From Actinomyces sp. oral taxon 171 str. F0337 (lineage in GTDB: Bacteria > Actinomycetota > Actinomycetes > Actinomycetales > Actinomycetaceae), in NCBI RefSeq assembly GCF_005696555.1, contig NZ_CP040005.1, positions 1,240,001 through 1,304,000 on the forward strand: a DNA stretch of 64,000 bases, written 5' to 3'. The notes under the pieces are model-generated. The model was given only the letters and a program-made list of their open reading frames with translations. It was not told where the DNA came from and did no database searches. Below are positions 29,591 to 38,679 of this stretch, in pieces. Both the position numbers and the translations under genes were made by a program. Position 1 is the stretch's first letter. Each line of letters starts with the position of its first letter.

Positions 29591-30761
29591 CACCGCCGAC
29601 CACACCGCCCCCGCAGCCCGCGACGACCAGCCCCAGGCCCCCGAGGAGCTCCTGGCCGAGTCCCTCGAGATGCCCGCACCCGGCCCCGCCCCGGCCGGCT
29701 TCCGCTTCCCCACCGACGCCGAGCTCATGGACGGCCCCAACCCGCTCACCGACCCCGACGACGAGGACGACGACGTGGACGAGAGTGCCGACACCGCCGA
29801 CACTGCCGACTCGGCCCGCGTCGAGATCGTTGTCCCCGACTTCCCCGAGGACTTCCGCGCCGGCTTCGCCTGCATCGTGGGTCGCCCCAACGCTGGCAAG
29901 TCCACCCTCACCAACGCCCTGGTCGGCGCCAAGATCGCCATCACCTCCGGGCGCCCCCAGACCACCCGCCACAACGTGCGCGGCGTCATCCACCAGGACA
30001 ATGCGCAGATCGTCCTGGTCGACACCCCCGGTCTCCACCGCCCCCGCACCCTGTTGGGCAAGCGCCTCAACGACTTGGTGCGCGAGACCCTCACCGACGT
30101 CGACGTCGTCGTCTTCTGCGTCCCCGCCAACGAGAAGATCGGCCCGGGCGACCGCTTCATCACCCGCGACCTCGCCGAGCTGCGCACCCCCGTGGTCGCC
30201 GTGGTCACCAAGGCTGACACCGTTACCCGCGAGGCCCTGGCCGCACAGCTCCTGGCCGTCAGCGAGCTGGGGGAGTGGGCCGACATCGTCCCGGTCTCAG
30301 CCCAGCGCAACGAGCAGATCGACGTCCTCAAGGAGGTCCTGCTCAAGTACATGCCCCTGTCCCCCCCGCTGTACCCCACCGGCGAGATCACCGACGAGCC
30401 CCAGCAGGTCATGATCGCCGAGCTCGTGCGCGAGGCCGCCCTGGAGGGCGTGCGCGACGAGCTGCCCCACTCCCTGGCCGTCGTCGTCGACGAGATCGCC
30501 GACCCCGACGACGAGCGTGAGGTCGGCCGCATCAAGGGCGCCGGAGGTCGTCTCCAGGTGCGCGTGAGCCTCGTCGTCGAGCGCGACTCCCAGAAGGCCA
30601 TCATCATCGGCAAGGGAGGGCGGCGCCTCAAGGAGGTGGGCGTCACCGCCCGTAAGGGCATCGAGGAGCTGCTGGGGCGCAAGGTTTACCTCGACCTGCA
30701 CGTGCGCACCGCCAAGGACTGGCAGTCCGACCCCAAGGCCCTGGCCCGCCTCGGTTTCTGA
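29583..30761 (+). CDS. era: GTPase Era (copy A, intact)
   Basis: Era is an essential GTPase that binds 16S rRNA and assists 30S assembly. The protein is 392 residues, longer than the usual 300 because of an acidic, low-complexity N-terminal extension of about 85 residues ([20 protein letters not shown]). The GTPase motifs are intact: [22 protein letters not shown] and VTKADT. The C-terminal KH domain has [16 protein letters not shown] 10-bp stem terminator follows 1 bp after the stop. Confidence 0.95.
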   Translation: MTDTADHTAPAARDDQPQAPEELLAESLEMPAPGPAPAGFRFPTDAELMDGPNPLTDPDDEDDDVDESADTADTADSARVEIVVPDFPEDFRAGFACIVGRPNAGKSTLTNALVGAKIAITSGRPQTTRHNVRGVIHQDNAQIVLVDTPGLHRPRTLLGKRLNDLVRETLTDVDVVVFCVPANEKIGPGDRFITRDLAELRTPVVAVVTKADTVTREALAAQLLAVSELGEWADIVPVSAQRNEQIDVLKEVLLKYMPLSPPLYPTGEITDEPQQVMIAELVREAALEGVRDELPHSLAVVVDEIADPDDEREVGRIKGAGGRLQVRVSLVVERDSQKAIIIGKGGRRLKEVGVTARKGIEELLGRKVYLDLHVRTAKDWQSDPKALARLGF

Positions 30762-30788
30762 ACCCCTCCGCGCTGCGAGCGGAGGGGT
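30762..30788 (+). terminator. Intrinsic terminator after era (copy A)
   Basis: ACCCCTCCGC (30762-30771) and GCGGAGGGGT (30779-30788) form a perfect 10-bp stem with a 7-nt loop immediately after the era stop. In copy B one C of the left arm is missing (near 48177). Confidence 0.75.
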
Positions 30789-30914
30789 GCGGACGGTATC
30801 TGGGACGGGAACGTGCGACACCAGGCGACTCGACATCCGAATCAGTCGCGCACAAGGGGTGCTGTCACGCACACTTGGAAGGTCCAATACCACATCGACC
30901 TGGAGACCAAACGC

Positions 30915-33900
30915 ATGACGAACAACGCCGTTCCCAGTCAGCCCCGTACCGACGCAGGTAGCGCAGGGCGCCGCTGCCCCGACGACCTGTGGGCGCTGGG
31001 TGAGAGAGCCGTCGCCCGAGCACGCCGGTGGGCTGACGAGTCGGCCTCCGAGCCGGTACCGCGTTCGGCCAAGCTTCTCTCCGGCATCCTCTCCGACCCC
31101 GAGGGCCTGACATTCACCACCCGCTTCGTCGACGACGTCGTGCGTCCCACCGACCTCGACGTCGCCAGCACCGCCCTCAAGCGCCTCTCCTCAGGGCGCA
31201 CCGACTTCCTGCCGCCCGCCCTGGCCGGTGCCATGGGACTGGGCTCGGCCGCCTCCCGTCTCGCCCCGCGCACCGTCACCGCCGTCGCCCGTCGTGTCTT
31301 TCGCGAGATCGTCGGCGACCTCGTCGTCGACGCCACCGACAAGGGACTCGGGCCCGCCCTCGCCCGCCTGCGCAAGGGCGGCAACCGCCTCAACGTCAAC
31401 CTCCTGGGCGAGGCCGTCCTGGGGGAGAAGGAGGCGGCCCGCCGCCTGGCCGAGGTCTCCCGCCTTGTCACCCGCGAGGACGTCGACTACGTCTCGGTCA
31501 AGGTCTCCGCCGTCACCGGCCCCCACAACCCCTGGGGCTTCGAGGAGGTCGTCGCCCACGGCGTCCAGGCCCTCCTGCCCCTCTACCGCCTGGCCCGCGA
31601 CCACGGCGCCTTCCTCAACCTGGACATGGAGGACTACAAGGACCTCGACCTGACCATCGCGGTCTTCACCGCGATCCTCGACCAGGAGGACATGCGCGGC
31701 TACGAGGCCGGCATCGTCCTGCAGGCCTACCTGCCCGACTCCCTGGGCGCCATGCAGCGCCTCCAGGAGTGGGCCGCCAAGCGTGTCGCCTCCGGCGGCT
31801 CACGAGTCAAGGTCCGCATCGTCAAGGGCGCCAACCTGTCCATGGAGAAGGTCGACGCCGAGATCCACGGCTGGGAGCTGACCACCTGGCCCTCCAAGCA
31901 GGCCACCGACACCAACTACAAGCGCATGCTCTCCTGGGCGATGACGCCCGAGCGCACCCGCAACATCCGCCTGGGCGTAGCCGGCCAGAACCTCTTCGAC
32001 ATCGCCTTCGCCTTCGAGCTGCGCGCCGCACGCGGCGTCGAGGACAGCGTCGAGTTCGAGATGCTCTCCGGCATGGCCACCGGCATCCAGGAGGTCGTCC
32101 GCCGCGAGACCGGCCACCTCCTGCTGTACGTACCCGTCGTCGACCCCCACGAGTTCGACGTCGCCATCTCCTACCTGGTGCGCCGCCTGGAGGAGAACGC
32201 GGCGCCGGAGAACTTCATGTCCGGCGTCTTCGACCTGGCCAGCAACGAGCAGATCTTCGCCCGCGAGCGCGACCGCTTCCTGGCGGCCCTCTCCGACCTC
32301 GACCCGGATGCCCCGGTGCCGGTGCCCAACCGCACCCAGAACCGGCTCGCCGAGCGGGAGGCGGGCATTCCGAAGGAGACCGGGACAGTGGCCGAGCGTG
32401 CCAGGAGGTCCTTCGTCTCCGAGTCCGACTCCGACCCGGCCCTGGCCGCCAACCGCCAGTGGGCCCGGGATATCGCCGCCGCCATCCCGGGCTCCACGCG
32501 GGGCGTGGCCGAGGTGGAGGCAGGCGCCGCCCGTCTGGCCACGAATGCCTCGGTGGACTCCCTCGTGGCCGCGACGGCCGAGGCCGCCGGAGTCTGGCAG
32601 TCCCTGGACCCGGAGGAGCGGGCCGCCGCCCTGCACCGTGTCGGCGACGTCCTGGCCGCCCGGCGCGCCGAGCTCATCGAGGTCGCCGGCTCCGAGGCCG
32701 GCAAGACCATCGACCAGTCCGACCCCGAGGTCAGTGAGGCCATCGACTTCTGCCACCACTACGCCGAGTCCTCGCTGCTCCTGCACGACCCGGAGTACAT
32801 GGTCGGGGCCCGCTTCGCCCCGGTGGACGTCACCGTGGTCGCCTCGCCCTGGAACTTCCCGGTGGCCATCCCCACCGGGGGAGTGGCCGCGGCCCTGGCG
32901 GCCGGCAGCGCCGTCATCCTCAAGCCCGCCCCGCCGGCCCGACGCTGCGCGGCCGAGCTCGTGCGCGCCTTCCACGACGCCGGGATCCCCGAGGACCTCG
33001 TGGTGCTCGCCCCGCTGGAGGACGGCGACGTCTCACGCCACTTGGTGACCCACAAGGACGTCGACCGCGTGGTCCTCACCGGCTCCTACGACACGGCCCG
33101 CCTCTTCCGTTCCTGGAAGCCGGACATGCACCTGCTGGGGGAGACCAGCGGCAAGAACGCCATCATCGTCACCCCCTCGGCCGACCCCGACATCGCCGTG
33201 CGCGACGCCGTCTACTCGGCCTTCGCCCACGCCGGCCAGAAGTGCTCGGCCTCCTCCCTGCTGGTCCTGGTCTCCTCGGCCGGAAACTCCGAGCGCATCG
33301 CCCGCCAGCTCGTGGACGCCACCGCCTCCCTGCGGGTCAGGCTCCCGCTGTCGCTGGACTCCCAGATGGGGCCCGTCGTCGTGCCCGATGACGAGAAGGC
33401 CGTGCGCGGCCTGACCACGCTGGGGGTCGGCGAGCACTGGGTCCTCAAGCCCCGCTACCTCGGTGACGGCCTGTGGACCCCGGGCATCCGCGCCGGGGTC
33501 GTGCCCGGCAGCGAGTTCCACCTCACCGAGTACTTCGCGCCGGTCATCGGCGTCATGCGGGTCGACACGCTCGAGGAGGCCATCGAGGCGGTCAACGCCG
33601 TCGACTACGGGCTCACCTCCGGGCTCCAGACCCTCGACGCGGCCGAGCTGGCCGTCTGGCTCGACTCGATCCAGGCCGGCAACATCTACGTCAACCGCGG
33701 CATCACCGGGGCCATCGTGCGCCGCCAGCCCTTCGGCGGCTGGAAGCGCTCGGCCATCGGCTCGACGACGAAGGCCGGCGGTCCCTCCTACCTGCTGGGA
33801 CTGGGGGACATCGAGCCCGCAGACGGCCAGGACGTGAAGGAGCCTGCGGGCCAGGGCACTGCGGCGCTGGACCCTCGCGTGGCGAGCCTGTGCGACGCCG

Positions 33901-34487
33901 TCAGCGGTCAGCTGGGCGAGGACGACCTGGCCGGGCTGCGCCGCGCCCTGGTGGCCGACGCCTCGGCCTGGAGGAGCGCCTACGGCGCCAACCGCGATGT
34001 CACGGCACTGGCCTGCGAGCGCAACGTGCTGCGCTACCGACCCACTGACGTCGTCGTGCGCGCCGGGTCTGGAACCGAGCCGGCCGACGTCGTGCGCGTC
34101 ATGGCGGCCGGCGTGCGCGCCGGAGGGTTCATCAGCCTGTCGGTGGCCGACCGTCTGCCCCAGCCGTTGCAGAACGCGCTGCTGGCAGCAGGCGTCCAGG
34201 TGACGGTCGAGGACCAGGACACCTGGGACGCCCGCCTGGCTGAGCTCTCCGCCTCCGGCGGGCTGGGAACGCGTGTGCGCATCCTCGGCCCACGTGAGGA
34301 GACCTCGGCCGCCCGCTGGAGCCAGGCCAGCCGGGTGACCGGCGGGAGCCCCGACATCGCCCTGTACACCGGGGCCGTGACGGCCTGCCCGCACTCCGAG
34401 CTGCTGCCCTTCCTGCGCGAGCAGGCTGTGGCCATCACCAACCACCGCTTCGGCACCCCGCTGGACCTGGCCGAGGGCCTCCTGTAG
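30915..34487 (+). CDS. putA: Bifunctional proline dehydrogenase / delta-1-pyrroline-5-carboxylate dehydrogenase PutA (copy A, intact)
   Basis: PutA oxidises proline to glutamate in two steps with FAD and NAD+. From ATG 30915 (GGAG upstream) the protein has 1190 residues. The proline dehydrogenase barrel covers about residues 60-460 (LNLDMEDYKDLDLTIAVFTA; KVRIVKGANLSMEKVDAEIH; RLGVAGQNLF-type motifs). The aldehyde dehydrogenase covers about 540-980, with the catalytic Cys in AHAGQKCSASSLLVLV and the general-base Glu in HLLGETSGKNA. A 170-residue C-terminal tail follows. It is convergent with a small regulator across a strong hairpin. Confidence 0.93.
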   Translation: MTNNAVPSQPRTDAGSAGRRCPDDLWALGERAVARARRWADESASEPVPRSAKLLSGILSDPEGLTFTTRFVDDVVRPTDLDVASTALKRLSSGRTDFLPPALAGAMGLGSAASRLAPRTVTAVARRVFREIVGDLVVDATDKGLGPALARLRKGGNRLNVNLLGEAVLGEKEAARRLAEVSRLVTREDVDYVSVKVSAVTGPHNPWGFEEVVAHGVQALLPLYRLARDHGAFLNLDMEDYKDLDLTIAVFTAILDQEDMRGYEAGIVLQAYLPDSLGAMQRLQEWAAKRVASGGSRVKVRIVKGANLSMEKVDAEIHGWELTTWPSKQATDTNYKRMLSWAMTPERTRNIRLGVAGQNLFDIAFAFELRAARGVEDSVEFEMLSGMATGIQEVVRRETGHLLLYVPVVDPHEFDVAISYLVRRLEENAAPENFMSGVFDLASNEQIFARERDRFLAALSDLDPDAPVPVPNRTQNRLAEREAGIPKETGTVAERARRSFVSESDSDPALAANRQWARDIAAAIPGSTRGVAEVEAGAARLATNASVDSLVAATAEAAGVWQSLDPEERAAALHRVGDVLAARRAELIEVAGSEAGKTIDQSDPEVSEAIDFCHHYAESSLLLHDPEYMVGARFAPVDVTVVASPWNFPVAIPTGGVAAALAAGSAVILKPAPPARRCAAELVRAFHDAGIPEDLVVLAPLEDGDVSRHLVTHKDVDRVVLTGSYDTARLFRSWKPDMHLLGETSGKNAIIVTPSADPDIAVRDAVYSAFAHAGQKCSASSLLVLVSSAGNSERIARQLVDATASLRVRLPLSLDSQMGPVVVPDDEKAVRGLTTLGVGEHWVLKPRYLGDGLWTPGIRAGVVPGSEFHLTEYFAPVIGVMRVDTLEEAIEAVNAVDYGLTSGLQTLDAAELAVWLDSIQAGNIYVNRGITGAIVRRQPFGGWKRSAIGSTTKAGGPSYLLGLGDIEPADGQDVKEPAGQGTAALDPRVASLCDAVSGQLGEDDLAGLRRALVADASAWRSAYGANRDVTALACERNVLRYRPTDVVVRAGSGTEPADVVRVMAAGVRAGGFISLSVADRLPQPLQNALLAAGVQVTVEDQDTWDARLAELSASGGLGTRVRILGPREETSAARWSQASRVTGGSPDIALYTGAVTACPHSELLPFLREQAVAITNHRFGTPLDLAEGLL

Positions 34488-34526
34488 GCCGGTCGGCGCC
34501 AGGACACAGACACCCCGCCGAACCGA

Positions 34527-34574
34527 GTAGTCGGGTGGTGCCCTCCCCAGACGGGGAGGGCACCACCCGACTAC
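34527..34574. terminator. 22-bp perfect stem with tetraloop, bidirectional terminator (copy A)
   Basis: Arms 34527-34548 and 34553-34574 are perfect reverse complements around the loop AGAC. The hairpin sits between the convergent putA and XRE-regulator genes, 17 bp before the latter's stop. The same structure is at 51938-51985 in copy B. Confidence 0.85.
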
Positions 34575-34590
34575 GATGAGTGGCAGCGTT

Positions 34591-34821
34591 TTACGTCAGG
34601 CGGGGGAACTCCTCCAAGGAGAAGACCGACTCCACGGCCACGTCGAAGTAGCGGGCGATGCGCAGGGCCAGGTGCAGTGAGGGGGCGTACTCCCCGCGCT
34701 CGAGGTAACCCACCGTCTGGTAGTGGACGCCGAGGGCCTCAGCGAGCTCTCGGCGACTCACCCTGCGGTCGGCACGCAGGACCGCGATCCGGTTGTGGAC
34801 GACGTCGTCGGACATGGTCAC
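34591..34821 (-). CDS. Small XRE-family regulator (copy A)
   Basis: A 76-residue single helix-turn-helix domain (IAVLRADRRVSRRELAEALG, VHYQTVGYLERGEYAPSLHL), similar to the YozG/Cro-like regulators often placed at the end of ABC exporter operons. Its start overlaps the permease stop by four bases (34818-34821). It is the third gene of the ATPase-permease-regulator operon and probably regulates it. Confidence 0.88.
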   Translation of the reverse strand: MTMSDDVVHNRIAVLRADRRVSRRELAEALGVHYQTVGYLERGEYAPSLHLALRIARYFDVAVESVFSLEEFPRLT

Positions 34822-35654
34822 AGACCGGACTGGGAACGAATGGTGGACTGCACGCGCGCCAGACTACCGATCGTCTCCTTGCGGAAGCTGCGTCGCACGA
34901 TGAACGAGGCCCCTGCGAAGCCGAGGACTGTCCATGCCACCAGGACCCCGACGGCAAGCGCCGGGGAGAAGGCTCGGCCCACCTCCCACGAGGGGTCACC
35001 CACCAGCACCCAGCGGGTCAGGTGCCCCGACCAGTAGGTGGGCAGTACCAGCTGAACCGCCTGCACCCAGGACGGGAGGCGGTCCATGGGCATGAAGAAA
35101 CCACTCGTTCCGACGAGGGCGAAGATGGGCAGGTAGGAGGCCATGAAGCTGTAGGCGCCGCGAACGAAGGTGCCCACGAGGAAGCCCAGCGGGACCGTCG
35201 CAATAGCCGACAGCGCTATGAGTGGCAGGCAGGCCAGCACCTGGGACGTACTCACGGGCAGCGCCTCAACGAACAGGGCTCCCCCGAGAAGAATGGCACC
35301 CTGGAAGACCAGGGTCTGAGTGATCGAGGACATCGTCTTACCGATTGCCCACGCAAGCGGGCCGCGGGGCAGGACGCGCACCCGCAGCAGGGCACCACCG
35401 ATACGGTCGATGTAGGTCTCGCTGGCGATCTGGAGGGTGATGAAGCAGCTGATCGTGCCGATGCTGCTGGCGAGGAACATGGGGCCGAAGGTTGCGTGGG
35501 CCTCGGCGTTCACCTGGGTGTTCCTGCCGACGACCACGATGGCGCTTAAGGATGCCAGCAGCGCGACGCTCATTCCGACAATACCTGCTCGAAGATCGGT
35601 GGCCGCCTGTCGGGAGGCTGCGCGCAGAACTGCCAGGACGGTGTGAATGCTCAT
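34818..35654 (-). CDS. ABC-2 type permease (copy A)
   Basis: A 278-residue membrane protein with six hydrophobic segments (for example GMSVALLASLSAIVVVG, FALVGTSGFFMP and VGVLVAWTVLGFAGASFIV). It matches ABC-2 export permeases. It overlaps the ATPase gene by four bases upstream and the XRE gene by four downstream. The exported substrate is unknown; the small dedicated regulator suggests a peptide or drug. Confidence 0.85.
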   Translation of the reverse strand: MSIHTVLAVLRAASRQAATDLRAGIVGMSVALLASLSAIVVVGRNTQVNAEAHATFGPMFLASSIGTISCFITLQIASETYIDRIGGALLRVRVLPRGPLAWAIGKTMSSITQTLVFQGAILLGGALFVEALPVSTSQVLACLPLIALSAIATVPLGFLVGTFVRGAYSFMASYLPIFALVGTSGFFMPMDRLPSWVQAVQLVLPTYWSGHLTRWVLVGDPSWEVGRAFSPALAVGVLVAWTVLGFAGASFIVRRSFRKETIGSLARVQSTIRSQSGL

Positions 35655-36502
35655 GCTCGGGCCTCCTTGCTGACGAGGGAGAGGTAGGTCTCCTCCAGGG
35701 TGGGACGGGTGATGGTGAGCCCGGTGATGTGATCGAGATCAAGCTCCTTGACGAAGCGCTCGGGGGAGTGGGTGGAGTGGACGTGGCGGGTGCCGTCCTG
35801 GACCCAGGTGATCTCGGCGCCGCGGTCAAGGCGCTCGCGCAGCGCCGTGACCGTGCCGTCGGCAAGGATCCGCCCCTCGTTCATGATGAGCACCCGAGAG
35901 GCCAGGTGCTCGGCCTCGGCCAGGTCATGGGTGGTCATGATGATGGTGGCGTCATCGTCGACCCGGGCCAGGATGAGATCGTGCAGGCGCGCCTTCGAGA
36001 CCGGGTCCAGTCCGGTCGTCGGCTCGTCCAGGATGAGGATCTCGGGTGAGGCCATGAGCGCGGCCGCGAAGTCAATGGTGCGTCGCTGCCCGCCGGAGAG
36101 CCGTGACAGCCGGGAGCCGGCCTTCTCGCTGAGCCCGACGGCGTCGAGCACCTCGTCGACGCTGCTCACCCGGCTTGTCGCCGTCAGCTGGACCGAGCGG
36201 ATCCACTCCAGCTGGTCCCTCACCCGCCACTTGGCGTGATCGGTCCAGCTCTGCTGCACCAGTCCGATCCGCGCCCAGAAGTCGGCGCCCGCCCGGCGCG
36301 GATCGGTGCCGAGCACGCGCACCCTGCCGCTGGTCGGCATCAGTGAACCCAGCAGGTTCTCCACGAGCGTCGTCTTGCCCACGCCGTTGGGGCCGAGCAG
36401 GCAGACGACCTCTCCGGCCTCGACCGACAGGTCGATGCCACGCAGCACCGGGGTGTCCCCGTAGGAGAACTCGAGGTTCTCCGTGGTGATGACTGGAGCC
36501 AT
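35651..36502 (-). CDS. ABC transporter ATP-binding protein (copy A, intact)
   Basis: A 283-residue ATPase from ATG 36502 behind a perfect AGGAGG site. Walker A is LLGPNGVGKTTLVENLLG, the signature is LSRLSGGQRRTIDFAAAL, Walker B is EILILDEPTTGLDP, and the H-loop is MTTHDLAEAEH. It heads the operon ATPase-permease-XRE. In copy B the same gene is frameshifted at 53173 by loss of one G from a run of five. Confidence 0.92.
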   Translation of the reverse strand: MAPVITTENLEFSYGDTPVLRGIDLSVEAGEVVCLLGPNGVGKTTLVENLLGSLMPTSGRVRVLGTDPRRAGADFWARIGLVQQSWTDHAKWRVRDQLEWIRSVQLTATSRVSSVDEVLDAVGLSEKAGSRLSRLSGGQRRTIDFAAALMASPEILILDEPTTGLDPVSKARLHDLILARVDDDATIIMTTHDLAEAEHLASRVLIMNEGRILADGTVTALRERLDRGAEITWVQDGTRHVHSTHSPERFVKELDLDHITGLTITRPTLEETYLSLVSKEARA

Positions 36503-36538
36503 CGCACAAATCCTCCTGAGTAGAGGCGTAACTGAATA

Positions 36539-36552
36539 TAGTAGAGATACTA
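36539..36552 (-). promoter_or_regulatory. Palindrome in the promoter of the ABC/XRE operon (copy A)
   Basis: TAGTA-GAGA-TACTA (36539-36552) is an AT-rich inverted repeat 37 bp upstream of the ATPase start. It contains TACTAT/TATATT, a -10-like sequence on the minus strand. It is a candidate operator for the operon's own XRE regulator. The same sequence is present in copy B. Confidence 0.5.
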
Positions 36553-36648
36553 CATCATGACGTTGGTGTTCGTCGGATTGAGAGTGTGGCCTGCGGTGGA
36601 GCTCCTTCGGCCTCCGTCTCACACTGCGGTCCCGTGCGGCCGTCCTAC

Positions 36649-36677
36649 CTGACGATGGGGTGTCATCGGGGTAGGGT
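36649..36677 (+). promoter_or_regulatory. Promoter of the leuA leader transcript (copy A)
   Basis: CTGACG (36649-36654) and TAGGGT (36672-36677) are spaced by 17 bp. The predicted start point, about 7-8 bp after the -10 box, falls on the GTG of the leader peptide at 36685, so the transcript may be leaderless. Copy B has the same at 54059-54087. Confidence 0.55.
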
Positions 36678-36684
36678 CTACGCC

Positions 36685-36744
36685 GTGCGAGCGACTCCAG
36701 GCCACCAGGTGAGCCTCCTGCTTAGTCGCCGCGGCGGGGCCTGA
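36685..36744 (+). CDS. leuA leader peptide (attenuator), copy A
   Basis: A 19-codon frame, GTG to TGA, contains three adjacent leucine codons (CTC CTG CTT) in the peptide context VSLLLSRRGG. It is followed by G/C-rich inverted repeats (GGCC-TGACA-GGCC around 36739-36751, within CCGCGG/CCGCGG arms) 120 bp upstream of leuA. Ribosome stalling at Leu codons controlling a terminator is the classical attenuation scheme, and such leaders are known upstream of actinobacterial leuA. The RNA structures here are my reading, not computed. Confidence 0.7.
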   Translation: MRATPGHQVSLLLSRRGGA

Positions 36745-36875
36745 CAGGCCGGCACCCCGACCGCGGCTGGCTCGTTCTGCTCGGCCACGTTCGCGGCCGC
36801 GTTCCTCAGGAGTCAGACGAGTCTTCCGGGAACCGCCGTCGGAACCACGAAGCACCTGATCCCAGGAGAACCCCG

Positions 36876-38657
36876 ATGCGTAACGCCCGCCCCGCCCCCC
36901 AGCAGCCCTCCGGTATGCCGTTTGCCAAGTACCGGCCCTTCCTCGACGTCGCCACCATCGATCTGCCCGACCGCACCTGGCCGGACAAGCGCATCACCAC
37001 CGCCCCCCGTTGGCTGAGCACCGACCTGCGCGACGGCAACCAGTCCCTCATCGAGCCCATGGGGCCCCAGGCCAAGCGCGCCGTCTTCGACCTGCTTGTG
37101 ACCATGGGCTTCAAGGAGATCGAGATTGGCTTCCCGGCCGCCTCTCAGACCGACTTCGACTTCGTGCGCTCCCTGGTGGACGACGGTGCGATCCCCGAGG
37201 ACGTCACCATCTCGGTACTCACCCAGTCGCGCGGCGACCTCATCGACCGCACCCTGGACGCCTGCGTCGGCATTCCGCGGGCCACCGTCCACCTCTACAA
37301 CGCCCTGTCACCCATCTTCCGTGACGTCGTCTTCCGTATGGACCGCGACCAGGTCCGCGAGCTCGCCGTCGACGGCACCCGCCAGATCATGGCCCGTGCC
37401 GAGAAGGTCCTCGACGAGGACACGGTCTTCGGCTACGAGTACTCCCCGGAGTTCTTCATCGACACCGAGCTCGACTACAGCCTCGAGGTCTGCGAGGCCG
37501 TCATGGACGTCTGGGAGCCTGACGGGGACCGCGAGATCATCCTCAACCTGCCTTCCACCGTCGAGCGCGCCACGCCCAACGTCTACGCCGACCAGATCGA
37601 GTGGATGAGCCGACACCTGTCTCATCGCGACTCGGTGTGCCTGTCACTGCACAACCACAATGACCGCGGCTCGGGCGTGGCCACTGCCGAGCTCGGCCTC
37701 ATGGCCGGCGCCGACCGCGTCGAGGGCTGCCTGTTCGGCCACGGCGAGCGCACCGGCAACGTGGACCTGGTGACCCTGGCCCTCAACCTCTTCAGCCAGG
37801 GCGTCGACCCCATGCTGGACCTGTCCGACATCGACGAGGTCCGCCGCATCGTCGAGCGGGCCACCGGCATGGACGTGCCCCCGCGCACCCCCTACGCCGG
37901 CGAGCTCGTCTACACCTCCTTCTCCGGCTCCCACCAGGACGCCATCAAGAAGGGCTTCGCCGCGCGCACCACGCAGGTCAACGCCAAGAAGGCCGAGGGG
38001 CTGTCCGACGCCGAGGCCGAGATCGCCGTCCCCTGGGCCATGCCCTACCTGCCCATCGACCCCCACGACGTGGGCCGCTCCTACGAGGCCGTCGTGCGCG
38101 TCAACTCCCAGTCCGGCAAGGGCGGGGTCGCCTACCTGCTGGGCACCACTCGCAAGCTCGAGCTGCCGCGCCGCCTCCAGATCGAGTTCTCCCACATCGT
38201 CCAGCGCCACACCGACACCTACGGCGGTGAGGTCGACGGCGCCCGCCTGTGGTCGATCTTCGCCGACGAGTACCTGCCCGCCGCGGCCGCCCCCGAGGCC
38301 GAGCTCAGCCGCTGGGGCCGCTTCGAGCTGCGCGGGGCCACCCTGACCTCCACCGGTGACGACAAGGACTCCACCCTCACCGTCACCCTGATCGACGGCG
38401 GCCAGGAGAAGCACCTGACCGCCGCCGGCAACGGCCCCCTGGACGCCTTCGTCACCGCTCTGGAGAGCACAGGCCTGAGCGTGCGGATCCTCGACTACGC
38501 CGAGCACGCCCTGAGCGAGGGACACGACGCGAAGGCCGCCAGCTACGTCGAGTGCGAGGTCGACGGCCAGGTCCTGTGGGGCGTGGGCATTGACCCCTCC
38601 ATCACCACCTCCTCCTTCAAGGCCGTCATCTCCGCCATCAATCGCGCCCTGCGCTGA
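36876..38657 (+). CDS. leuA: 2-isopropylmalate synthase (copy A)
   Basis: LeuA condenses 2-ketoisovalerate with acetyl-CoA, the first step of leucine biosynthesis. The 593-residue length fits the long actinobacterial type with a C-terminal leucine-sensing domain. Motifs: APRWLSTDLRDGNQSLIEPM (metal-binding RDGNQ), LSLHNHNDRGSGVATAEL and VEGCLFGHGERTGNVDLVTL. The start at ATG 36876 follows CCCAGGAGAACCCCG. A Leu-rich leader peptide lies upstream. Copies A and B look identical here. Confidence 0.96.
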   Translation: MRNARPAPQQPSGMPFAKYRPFLDVATIDLPDRTWPDKRITTAPRWLSTDLRDGNQSLIEPMGPQAKRAVFDLLVTMGFKEIEIGFPAASQTDFDFVRSLVDDGAIPEDVTISVLTQSRGDLIDRTLDACVGIPRATVHLYNALSPIFRDVVFRMDRDQVRELAVDGTRQIMARAEKVLDEDTVFGYEYSPEFFIDTELDYSLEVCEAVMDVWEPDGDREIILNLPSTVERATPNVYADQIEWMSRHLSHRDSVCLSLHNHNDRGSGVATAELGLMAGADRVEGCLFGHGERTGNVDLVTLALNLFSQGVDPMLDLSDIDEVRRIVERATGMDVPPRTPYAGELVYTSFSGSHQDAIKKGFAARTTQVNAKKAEGLSDAEAEIAVPWAMPYLPIDPHDVGRSYEAVVRVNSQSGKGGVAYLLGTTRKLELPRRLQIEFSHIVQRHTDTYGGEVDGARLWSIFADEYLPAAAAPEAELSRWGRFELRGATLTSTGDDKDSTLTVTLIDGGQEKHLTAAGNGPLDAFVTALESTGLSVRILDYAEHALSEGHDAKAASYVECEVDGQVLWGVGIDPSITTSSFKAVISAINRALR

Positions 38658-38679
38658 GGGGGCGTGAGAGACTGCGCCC

